Of a DNA stretch of 64,000 nucleotides, positions 1 to 9,608 are shown piece by piece. The position numbers and the translations under genes are program-made. The DNA is from Sophora flavescens (taxonomy: Eukaryota > Streptophyta > Magnoliopsida > Fabales > Fabaceae), in the NCBI GenBank assembly GCA_030762895.1, contig CM061065.1:73297676-73361675 (forward strand), given 5' to 3'. The stretch's first letter is position 1; every line of letters begins with the position of its first letter. The notes beneath the pieces were generated by a model. The model did not search any database and was not told the DNA's origin. It was given only the letters and a program-made list of their open reading frames with translations.

Positions 1-420
1 CGAGGCGAAGAGATGGATTCGCGAGGCGACACAGAAATCTTGCATTTTTCTGGGCAGTCAGCCTTCCTGCTCGCGAGGCGATAATAGGATTCACGGGGCT
101 AGACAGAGTGAATAACATTCTGTTGTTCGGCTGGTTTTCAGCTTCGCGAGGCGAGTGGACTCTCGCGGGCCGAATACCTCCAGGATTGAAATTTCCCCTG
201 TTTCTTTATTCCCTTTACTACTAAGTTAACCTGAAATCAATAAAATAGCCATAAGTGCTTTATTTGACTCAAAACTGGCTAAATTAACCTAAAACTACTT
301 TAGAGACTCAAAACCTTGCTTGAGGACAATCTAATCTAATTTGGGCGAAAATGAAATATAATTAGCACAAAACCATGGTCATACTAGCCATAAAACTAGA
401 TGAGCCAAAGGCTGATCAGA
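1..420 (-). mobile_element. Athila-type LTR fragment (truncated by window start)
   Basis: This stretch matches the outer part of the two LTRs of the 54071-63754 element: the same CGCGAGGCGA pairs, the same spacer text and the same end, GATGAGCC..GCTGATCA. It therefore represents the 5' part of an LTR whose sense strand is minus. It ends at 420, where unrelated copia-like sequence begins. At least four palindrome motifs remain (about 15-165). No coding sequence is present. Confidence 0.8.
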
Positions 421-1435
421 TTGCCTGTAGACGGTTCTTTATCTTCTATATCTTTACTACCTTGAACATGATTTAATGCAATCTGGTCCACGATGAATTT
501 ATTTCAAATGATTGATATTTATTTCATAGGAATATATGTTCTTTATAATTATTAACATCTTGTTTCTTTGTGAGAAAGTTCATAGTACTATCAAGGAAAT
601 ACATAAAGTAAATAGTACAAATGGAATTGCAAAGGAGGAAAGAAAGTTTTTAAGGTACAATTGCTCAGAACGGTGAGCCTCCATTTTGTGATTTTCTGAT
701 AACCAATGATGCTTTTCAACATGGCCAAAATCAAGCTATCAGTCTCAACAGATATCATGCATTTAATGTTATCTCTAAACGGGATTATTCAAAGTAACCA
801 TTAAAGAATTACAAGAGAAGAAGAAGACCACTATATATTGAAGACCTCAGAAACTGAAGAACAACTTTTGCTAGCTAACAACTCCTGCCTATACAATATT
901 TGTGAGAGCAAGCTCTTATTTATTCTTTAAAAAGGCAAAAGTCTGTAATCTCTTAGCTTGAATATTGTGAAAATATTCAACAGATCTCAAACTTTCATAT
1001 CCTCACACTTAGTGAGTTAAGTAGATCAAAGTTGTAAATCTCTTTGTTAGAATTAGAGCCTGAAGAGGCTTGGTAGAGAAAGAATACTTGTGGCCTGAAG
1101 AGGTGTTGAATACTTGTAACCTATTTGGAGAATAGTGGAGAAAATCCTTCAAGTTGAAGGGACTGGACGTAGCTCTTGGTTGGAAGAGAGTGAACCAGGA
1201 TAAAATCTCTTGCTTGAATTTTCTATCCCTAAACTCTTCAATTTTATTTTCTTATACTAACTGTGGGGTTTTGATATTGCTTTTGTTAATATTTTAAAAA
1301 GGATTTCATGTATGCTTAATCTTTTTATCTTCTGCTTGCGAAAAAGTTGTTCAAAAAGGGTTTTTGCGAAAATAATTAACAAACACAATTAAACCCCCCC
1401 CCCCCCCCCCCCTCTTGTGTTTGCCTGTGCCAACT
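421..1435 (+). mobile_element. Ty1/copia SIRE/Maximus-like LTR fragment
   Basis: The region lacks ORFs and has the layout of a SIRE-type LTR on the plus strand: a TATA-like ACTATATATTG near 829-840, a GGACTGGACGTAGCTC..GAACCAGGATAAA block near 1160-1206, and a 3' end with AACACAATTAAACCCC followed by CTCTTGTGTTTGCC. The expected tRNA-Met primer site does not follow; instead, gag-pro sequence of an Athila element begins at about 1436. It is thus a broken LTR joined to other sequence. Assignment rests on recognition of the family pattern, not on alignment. Confidence 0.55.
1394..1412. repeat. poly(C) homopolymer, 19 nt
   Basis: An uninterrupted C19 run near the 3' end of the copia-like LTR. 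Short C runs are normal here in SIRE-like LTRs; the exact length could be an assembly or slippage artefact. Confidence 0.9.
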
Positions 1436-3568
1436 TCAGATCCTTCAACTTAGGTGGAAGCTTTTGTTGGAGGATAGAACTACAATTTTTAGTCAAAGGC
1501 ACTACCTCACTTGGTGCAAATTTTCTCTTCTTTGTGAGCCATTCCCTCATGAACTTTGCATATGATGGCATGCTCTCTAATGCTTCGGCAAAGGGAATAT
1601 TTATTTGCAATTGTTTGAAGATATCCAAGAACCGATCAAACTGCTTTTCTTTCTCTTTCCTCTTATTCTCAATCGGATATGGCACTTTCACATAAGAAGG
1701 AATTTCTTGTGGCTTGCCTCATTCCTTCAATAGTTGACTCTTCTTCCTCAATATAGAATTTTCATCAACTAATTTTCTCTTCTTTGTGACCCATTCCCTC
1801 ATGAACTTTGCATATGATGGCATGCTCTCTAATGCTTCGGCAAAGGGAATATTTATTTACAATTGTTTGAAGATATCCAATAACCGATCAAACTTCTCTT
1901 CTTTCTCTTTCCTCTTCTTCTCAATCGGATATGGAACTTTCACATAAGAAGGAATTTCTTGTGGCTTGCCCCTTTCCTTCAATAGTTGACTCTTCTTCTT
2001 CCTCAATATAGAATTTTCATCAACTAATTTTAGCTTCTTTTCCTTCCTATCCTCTTTGAGGTTCCATTTCTTCTTTCCTCTTCGAACTCTCTTCTTTCTC
2101 ACCAGTCTCAACCATTTTCTTTCTCAAATCAGAATTTCAGCATTTTGGCTTGTGGAATGATCAACAACCGGCTCTACTAACTTTCCACTTCGCAACATGA
2201 TGGCTTTGCACTCCTTTTTTGGATTATTAGTAGTATTTCCAGAAAATCCTGCACTTAATGCACTTGAAACTTGTTTAGAAAGTTGTCCAATCTGCACTTC
2301 AAGGTTCTTGATTGACGCATCGGCATTCTTGAAGTTCGATTGTGTGACTTGAATGAATTGTGCAAGAGTGCTCTCTAGCTTGTTCATTCTCTCATCGATA
2401 TCACGATGTGGTTGATTTTGGAGTAGTGGTTGTTGTGAAGAAGGTTATAGTGTTTCTTCCAATTTTGATGGTATGAATTTGAATAAGAATTCTGCCCTTG
2501 TCTTGGAAAATTCCCCATGTACTTTGCTTCCTCTTGAGAACCTAGAGATGCTTCACCTTTTACACTCTCATGCTCTCCACCACAAAAATCATAACTCAAT
2601 CCTTGTTGTGCTTGCATTGGCCCTAAACTCATAGCATTTAGTTGCTTTGTGATCCCTCCAATTGATGAGTGATGAGTTTATTTTGAGCCAAAAGTGCATT
2701 TGAGAATTAAGCTCCAATATCCCCTTTGTTGATGGACCTCATCTATCATGATTCACGAGATAATCATTGGAAGCCATGGCTTCAACCAACCTCAAAGCTT
2801 CATCCGCAGTTTTTGAATTCATAGAACCTCCCGAGGCATCTAACATAAGCTTTGTCCGAGGTCTCAATCCATTACAAAAGATTTGCATTTGTTGAAGTTC
2901 ATCAAAACCATGATTATGACACTTCCTTAGGAGTTCCTTGAAGTGTTCCCAAGCATCATATAAAGTCTCGCCATCACGTTGAATAAAGCTTGAAATATCT
3001 CCGCTCATCTTCACAAACTTTGACGGTGGAAAATGCCTTGCTAAGAACTTTTCTTCCAAGTCGTCTCAAGTAGTGATACTTCCTCTTGGTTGAGATTGAA
3101 TCCAAGTTATGGCTCTATCACGCAATGAGAAAGGAAATAACCGCAACCTTATTGCATCATCTGTAGCTCCATTAATCTTGAGAGTCTCACATATCTCTAG
3201 AAAATTTGAGACATGACTATTTGGATCTTCGGCATCACTTCCTCCAAATTGATTTTGCTGCATAATATGGAGCAATATCGGCTTGATCTCAAAATTATTT
3301 GCGGCTTTCGGTGGTCTAACAATACTTGAATGATTCTGGTTGATTGGACCATTAGAATATTCTCCCAATGTCCTTCAGTTTCCTTGCAAATTTTCAGCCA
3401 TGATTTCTTCTTGTTGAACTTCTGATGTAGAAGAATGTACTTTTTCCTTGCTTCGCTTCTTCCTTTCTTTTGATTCCTTTCGATTCTTCTTTGCGATCTT
3501 TTCAATTTCGGGATCAAATAACAGTCCCATTGTTGCTTTACCTCGCATACACTACACAAGAATCTCAA
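1436..3568 (-). pseudogene. Athila-type gag-pro remnant, decayed
   Basis: Reading the minus strand from 3568 down, recognisable Athila gag segments occur in order. The gag core lies at 3368-2739 (motifs RLFPFSLRDRAITW, FLARHFPPSKF, GETLYDAWEHFKELLRKC). A gag C-terminal region with IMLRSGKLVEP lies at 2387-2124. The region before protease (PYPIE..., ALESMPSYAKFM, PPKLKD) lies at 2111-1436. The reading frame is broken by an in-frame TGA replacing Trp just upstream of 3059, by frame changes around 2700, 2384 and 2120, and by a roughly 255-bp tandem duplication. Protease, RT, RNase H and integrase are missing: the element is cut off at 1436. It belongs with the LTR at 3707-4991. No product is expected. 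Confidence 0.8.
1519..2030. repeat. tandem duplication, unit about 255 bp
   Basis: 1519-1775 and 1777-2030 are near-identical direct copies, both running from TTTTCTCTTCTTTGTGA to TTTCATCAACTAATTTT. The duplication lies in the gag-to-protease linker of the remnant and repeats the SMPSYAKFMREW coding segment. Confidence 0.85.
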
Positions 3569-3680
3569 AACAAGATAAGAATATCCAATATATCAATTGT
3601 TCAAACAAAAACATAAAATTAACAAAGAAAAAAATGTTCAAATTAACAATGCTTTAGCCTTGTTGATATTGAAATCAACA

Positions 3681-3704
3681 ATCCCCAGTAACGGCACCAA
3701 AAAC
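3681..3704 (-). promoter_or_regulatory. primer-binding site (tRNA-Asp type) of the 3.7-kb LTR element
   Basis: The minus strand reads TGGTGCCGTTACTGGGGATT directly downstream of the LTR edge. It is a slightly degenerate match to the 3' end of tRNA-Asp, the usual Athila primer. It places the 5' LTR at higher coordinates and fixes element orientation as minus. Confidence 0.8.
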
Positions 3705-3706
3705 TT

Positions 3707-4991
3707 GTTGATTGATTGGCAAGTGTACCAAATCGTACCAGTGATAAAGTGAAAGTAAAGTATTGTTCCCAACGAGGATTGTGATCAAGTATCAACGTTG
3801 CCTAGGCAATAGCTATTTGAACGAATGAATTTCATAGTTCCAAGAGTTTTTATGAATTTTTGTATTTAGAGTTGTCACAACAATGAATGAAACAAAAGCA
3901 ATTAAAGAATGAATTCAATATAGGTAAAAGCGGTTAGGTATCAGAAACCCTCGATTTTCACCTAATGTAATTTTGTTCAATCCTAATCTCAATCCAATTC
4001 ATTCAATTGACATTCAAATCACTAACCTAGATTTATCCCTAATTCCTTAGGTGATAATCCTTTTGTACCAATCAAGAACCCTAATTCCTTAGGTGATGCA
4101 AGATTAGCACAAACATTAAGCATGAGATTCACAAGAATGTATTGCAACGAAGTTATATCCCTATAATCAACATCACAATATTAATCAACTTCATTTCCAA
4201 TTCAATCACCAATTTTCCAATTGTGAAATTGAATCTAACATCATTTCAAGGTTGATCAATCCAAGAAAAGTATTAAGCATAGAAGAGATTAATCAACTGA
4301 ACAAAATTTCATTGAAATCACAAATCAAACTTCATTACATCAAGATTCAATTGAATTCATCCTAAACCTAACCTAAGAGATCTAGCAACTCATGATAAAA
4401 AGAGAAGAGAAGAAGAAACTTGAGTAAGAATGAGTGGAGGAAGCCATAGAAGCTCCAAATCTTGTTCCCAAGCTTGAATCTCCAAAGAATCCAGAGAGAA
4501 TGTGATGATCCAAGGTGATAATCGCACAAAAATGAGTCAAAAAGCCCTCAAACTTTGCCAAAACACGAATTTATAGATTTTTTGCATGTCTACCAGCGCT
4601 GGGCGCCCCTGGCCAGCGCTGGACGCTCCTGACTGCACGAAAACACTGCTCTCGGGTCCCTGCAGGCGCTGGGCACTGCACACTAGCGTTGGGCATTGGG
4701 CCCTTTTCTGCTTCTGAGCATTGGGCGCTCATGACCTGCGTTGGGCGCTGGTTCGTGTCCTGCACCTCCAATTTTCATTTTCTACCAGAGCTGAGCGCCC
4801 AGTTCCAAAGCTGAGCACTCGGCCTTCAATCCTACATATTTTCAACATATTTTGAGTATATTTTTCATATAAAAAGATCAAAACTCTAATCCAATGAATG
4901 TACACATTTTCTTATCACATTAATTCACAATTTCTAAGATTATTTACAAACTTATTCCTATTTAAACTTACAAACTAACATATATTGCACA
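3707..4991 (-). mobile_element. 5' LTR of decayed Athila-type element
   Basis: About 1285 bp bounded by TGTTGATTGATTGG on one side, next to the primer site, and ATATTGCACA on the other; on its sense strand it starts TG and ends CA. A TATA box (sense TATAAATT, plus 4569-4577) sits just downstream of a GC-rich palindrome array (4593-4824). The right boundary is inferred from the CA/TG rule because the partner LTR is missing. Confidence 0.7.
4593..4824 (-). repeat. U3 array of paired GCGCTGGGCGC motifs
   Basis: Four pairs of a 14-16 bp motif, consensus CCAGCGCTGGGCGC, occur at about 4593-4627, 4664-4700, 4716-4752 and 4786-4824. The members of a pair are 2-5 bp apart, and the pairs repeat every 50-70 bp. 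The array ends about 16 bp from the TATA box at 4569-4577. GC content is far above the surrounding AT-rich LTR. Confidence 0.8.
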
Positions 4992-5034
4992 TTCTTCAAC
5001 CCGCTGTGAGACAAATCCCCGAGTCGACAGCAAG

Positions 5035-5165
5035 ACGTCCGATTTTTTTACACACGAGGTTGGGCTGCCTACCAAATGGGGGACTTCGGGAATCGAACCT
5101 AGGTTCTTTTCCTGGGAGAAAGTCACGTTACCAACTCTCCCAACACCATGTTGGTTCTTTTAGAA
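5035..5165 (-). mobile_element. tRNA-derived SINE, copy 1
   Basis: On the minus strand a perfect RNA polymerase III B box GGTTCGATTCC (plus 5089-5099) follows an A-box-like GAGTTGGTAACGTGA by about 30 bp. Downstream lies an A-rich stretch (T7 on the plus strand, 5045-5051). Ends are approximate; no TSD was found. Confidence 0.6.
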
Positions 5166-5449
5166 CTTTTAAAGCATGGGATTGAGGATCCAGTTCAAAA
5201 GGGATATTTTGATTCCACTTGTAAACCGATAGATAAATTTGCTTCAAGTTCAGATTGATAATTATAATCAACTCATCTCATAAATGAATAAAACTAAAGT
5301 AATTTCCATAAACTGGGGGAAAAAATTTATGGGTTCTAGTGTATGATGCATCAAGATGAACATTAGAATGAATTTCAATTTCTTAGGAGATGCATAAACA
5401 AAAAGGACAACTTCCAATGTATTGTTGTAAGTATCAATAACAATGGTTT

Positions 5450-5645
5450 TGTTTTATCATGTCATTGGTACGAAGTATCCACCATCGTAAACAATAACTA
5501 ATCTTCGTTAGGGGATCTGGACGACATTTAAGGGTTGTCCCCTCCTAACCTGGTTTTCTCCATATGCAAGAGGTAGGAGTCGAACCCCTGACCACTTGTT
5601 TAAGGGCCTTGAGCCCGTTACCACTCGGATCAACCACATGTCGGT
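5450..5645 (-). mobile_element. tRNA-derived SINE, copy 2, with 16-bp TSD
   Basis: The minus strand carries tRNA-like GTTGATCCGAGTGGTAACGG, then the B box GGTTCGACTCC (plus 5576-5586), then a tRNA-unrelated body and an A-rich 3' end (ATAAAACAAAA). The direct repeat TCAATAACAATGGTTT flanks it at 5434-5449 and 5646-5661, which is the hallmark of target-primed insertion. The right TSD abuts the solo LTR that starts at 5666. It has no coding capacity, as usual for SINEs. Confidence 0.85.
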
Positions 5646-5665
5646 TCAATAACAATGGTTTGATG

Positions 5666-6440
5666 TGTAACATCCTAAAATTCCAATATAATTTTCTTAA
5701 TAAAAAGATTAAGTTGTTATGGGGATTAGTGTAGAAAATTGTTAGTATAAGATTTTATTAGAATTGTTTAATGATTATTATAAAAGACACAATATTGATT
5801 TTTTTTAATAAAAAATAAATATGAAGAAAAAGGTGCAGCCAAATGCACAAATCTCTAATTAACGTGAATAGGCATGCCCACATTGCACTTTGATGGAATT
5901 GTGGCTTTTGCCAATTCAATTCACGTACTTTGTTTTCTATCTTAAGAAAAATAAAATAAAAATATATGACAATAGCAAGCAAGTGATGTGGCCACGCTGT
6001 TGGGCAGGGTTTTAAGGCTATTAGCCCATGATAACACTCTAGCAGGTATTAGAAAGAATTAGGGTGGAATTTTAACTATAAAAAAAGTGAATAGAGAGAA
6101 ACGGAGGTTTTAGTCGCCGAACCAGAAAAATAGAGAGCAAAGCAGCAGTTCTATTTGGTACAGATCCAAAAACATCACTGGGAAGAAGAAGAATTGTTGG
6201 TAAAACGGTAGAATTTGTTATAAATAATATTTGGAGTTTTTGGAGGTCTACTAAAGGTGAGTAAAAACACATTTTGATCACTCTTCCATGATATAATTAA
6301 TTTGGGATTTGTACATGTAGATTTGTCTATTCTGAAATACTAAAATATTTTTAGAGTTTTTGGTCTTGATTTGAGATTTTACAAATAGTTTAGGTTTTAT
6401 ATGAGTTCTTAAAAATATTTTAGTGTTGTTTGAAGACAAA
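5666..6440 (+). mobile_element. solo LTR, chromovirus type, left part
   Basis: Starts TGTAACATCC, the common start of Tekay/Del-type LTRs, directly after TGATG (5661-5665). It is interrupted at 6440 by a CACTA element and resumes at 13449. The far end TGTTACA at 15206 is followed by the same TGATG (15207-15211). No internal retrotransposon domain or partner LTR is present, so this is a solo LTR of about 2.53 kb left by LTR-LTR recombination. Confidence 0.8.
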
Positions 6441-6469
6441 CACTAGTGGAAAATATACATTAGACGGTA

Positions 6470-6735
6470 AAGGTTTACGTCAGTTAACCAAAAGCTAGAC
6501 GTTAAAAAGGAGGCGGTGACAGTTTTGTAAATATTAGACCTCATTAATTCAATTTTAACGTCAGTTGTTTTAAGGACTGACGTTAAAAGTGAAGTGACTC
6601 ACTTTTAACGTCAGTTCAATAAACAACTGACGTTAAAAGTGAACCTTTTAACGTCAGTTCTTCATTGAACTGACATTAAAAGTGCGTCACTTCACTTTTA
6701 ACGTTTGTTCTTTCATCAACAGACGTTAAAGGTTA
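6470..6735. repeat. left subterminal repeat array of the CACTA element
   Basis: Inverted pairs of TTAACGTCAGTT and AACTGACGTTAA, separated by about 6-10 bp, follow one another (for example 6553-6588, 6607-6641, 6652-6690). More pairs occur at 7523-7621, 7788-7820, 8698-8736 and 8867-8940. In En/Spm elements such subterminal motifs bind the element's own regulatory protein; that role is known for the superfamily and inferred here. Confidence 0.85.
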
Positions 6736-9453
6736 TTTTAATAAAAAAAATTATCTAATATACGTACCCTTCCGCATTGCCTTCCTCAAAGTTTCAGTTT
6801 CACAATTGCTTTGATGTTTTGTGTTTCTGTTTTGAAAACTAAAATATATGTGCGAAGTATAAGTTGAATCAATAACCCAAACTGGATCTCATTCATTGAA
6901 AGGGTTTAAAATCCTTTAAAATCCTATAAAAATTTACATTGATAGGGTTTAAAATCCTACAAAATGTTACATTGAAAGGGTTTAAAATCCTAAACATTTG
7001 TTGAGGCTTCGTTCCCTTCACGGGTGAGCAAGAAAGGAGAGTCGAGTGACCGAGTTTTCCAGAGCGGCTGAGCAAGGGTGCACTCGATCTGTTTCAGCAA
7101 TGGTCTTGGAATAGTCATTTGCTTCCAAAGCTGACGTTTTGGTGCTGTAGCTGCCGATTCTCTAGAAAGATGATAAGGTGAGCAACTCACACTATGTGAT
7201 TTACACAACCTTATCACCCATGTTATGTGATTTACAGAACCTCAAAAGTTGTTTGGCCATTAAGACAAAGACCTTTGAGTCTAGGAATAGGAAGAAAGAG
7301 TGATGAAGTTAATCTCCACGGCAGAATATATTGTGAAGCGAGAAAATTAAAAGGATGGAAGGAAGCTATTTATAGGAGCAGGGGATGAAGTTACTAAGCT
7401 ATTCTGATTTTCTTGAAAACTTACCTATAAACTTAATGCTCATTAAGAGGATTAAGTTACAAGGTGCATGGGTAAGTAGCACAGTAGTCAAAGGAATGAA
7501 TTCTTGCAAAAACTTATACACCTTTAACGTTAGTTGTTTAATACAACTGATGTTAAAAGTGTTTTTAAAATAAAAAATATTTATTTTTAACGTCATTTTT
7601 TTATACAACTGACATTAAAAGTGTGGTTTTTACTTCAGTATAATAAATAGCTGACGTAAATAATCCTATAAATTATAAACGTGCAGAATGAATATTGGAA
7701 ATAATGTAATATATGGGAACTTGGCAGTCATAAATTAAGTTGACGTTAAAAATGAGGTGGTGGCAATTTGGCAGTCATATTTATTTTTAACGTCAGTTTT
7801 TTATACAACTGACGTTAAAAGTGTGATTTTTTACTTCAATATAATAAATAGCTGACGTAAATAATCCTATAAATTATAAACGTGCAGAATGAATATTGGA
7901 AATAATGTAATATACGGGAACTTGGCAGTCATAAATTATGTTGACATTAAAAATGAGGTGGTGGCAATTTGTAAATATTAAATCACTATTTGCGTCAGTT
8001 GTGTAAAGAACTTGTGTAAATATTAAACAAGTTTATTTTTAATATACATTAATTAGCTTGAATTAGTAAACATATTCTTGTGAAAATTAAAATAAATAAA
8101 CACTTAACATAAAAGTGTTATATGTATAATCAAATCGTATCTCGTTGAAGCGATTCATAAGTTACAATTACATGATTAAAAGATAAAAAAATTTTGCAAC
8201 ATAGCACTAAAATATTAAAAAGTTTCTGCTTCAACGTCAATTTCTTCTCAGTTCTGTCCTCAGAAACTCCAATGGATGCATCGATCCCCTCCCTGCTCAT
8301 TTGAAGTCCTTGATGCACCATATGTGCTTTATCCACAGTCGCTTGGGGAGGAGATGGAATAAAATGAGGGAGTCATCTTATGTGATTTACTAAACCTCGG
8401 AAGTTTTTTAACCATTAAGACAGAGACCTTCAAGTATAGGTATAGGAAGAAATAACAAAAGTCTCAAATGTGATAGAACCATATTGTGAAGGAATAGAAA
8501 ACGCACGAAATATAGAGGAAAAGAAGAGGGTGTATTTACATACTGATACAGAAGAATGACACTTTATATAGAGAATAGTCTCTCTCTGATTTTCTTGAAA
8601 ACTTATCTATAAACTTAAGTCTCATTAAGAGGATTAAGTTTCAAGGTGCATGGGTTATCACAGTAGTCAAAGGAATGATTTTTTTTGCAGATATACACTT
8701 TTAACGTCAGTTGTCTTCAAAAACTGATGTTAAAAGTGCTTTTAAAATAAAAAATATTTATTTTTAACATCAATTTTTTATACAACTGAAGTTAAAAGTT
8801 TTATTTTTACTTCAATTAAATAAATAGTCAATGGAATTAATGTTTTTGGATAAAGGTATACACTTTTAACGTCAGTTTCTTAAGACAACTGACGTTAAAT
8901 ATACGACCTTTAATGTCAGTCTTTACAAACAACTGACGTCAAATGTTGTTTTATTTTGGTTTACACCCGCGCCTTCTGCACTTCGCCCTGTACGTCTCTT
9001 TTCTCTTTTCATCACGCTCAACCCTCACTCTCAACCCTCACTCTCACTCTCACTCTCACTCTGCCCTAATCGCAAGCTCATCTCCACCGCAACCACCGCG
9101 AGGGCTTCTTCGCCACCACCGTGAGGTACACTATTAACCCTAACTTTGTCTTTCCATTCATTCTTTGCAATAACTTTACATCTCTCTTTCCCCTTCCCGC
9201 GCACTAACTCTTCTTGTCCCTCTGCTCTCAGTAACCACATCGAACGTTGGCCACCACTCGAGCTCCCCTCCCCACCACCACGCGAGCACCTATTTCTGGT
9301 GAGTCTTTAGGGCACATTTTTTTATTTTTGGTTTTGAGTGTATGTTGAAACTGTAGTCTCGATAGTTGAAACTTGAAACCGTGAGTTTGAGTTGTTTGGA
9401 ATGTACGTCTCTATTTTTTGTTTTGAGTGCATGTTGCTCTCTTTGGTTGATCT

Positions 9454-9564
9454 GTCACTTTTGTGATGCTCATCACGGCTAGGTCGTGATCAGTTCCGCC
9501 TATGATGGTCTAGTTCAGTTTGGCCGTTACGTACCGTGATGGATATCACTTGCCAGGCCGTGAC
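9454..9564. repeat. two palindrome pairs inside the CACTA 5' region
   Basis: Pair 1 is TCACTTTTGTGAT (9454-9466), then GCTC, then ATCACGGCTAGGTCGTGAT (9471-9489). Pair 2 is TTACGTACCGTGAT, then GGAT, then ATCACTTGCCAGGCCGTGAC (about 9527-9564). These have the same form (TCAC-N4-GTGA, 4-bp spacer, ATCACGG-N5-CCGTGAT) as the arrays in the retrotransposon at 28466-41307. They lie about 50 bp upstream of the first transposase ORF. Confidence 0.7.
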
Positions 9565-9608
9565 GAGTGCTTGGCAATCTTCAAAAACTATAGTTTTCAA
9601 TCTCCGTA

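Noticed and set aside
5089..5099. Functional tRNA gene
   Set aside because: Only the polymerase III A/B boxes resemble tRNA; no cloverleaf can be folded, and a TSD or tail marks these as SINEs.
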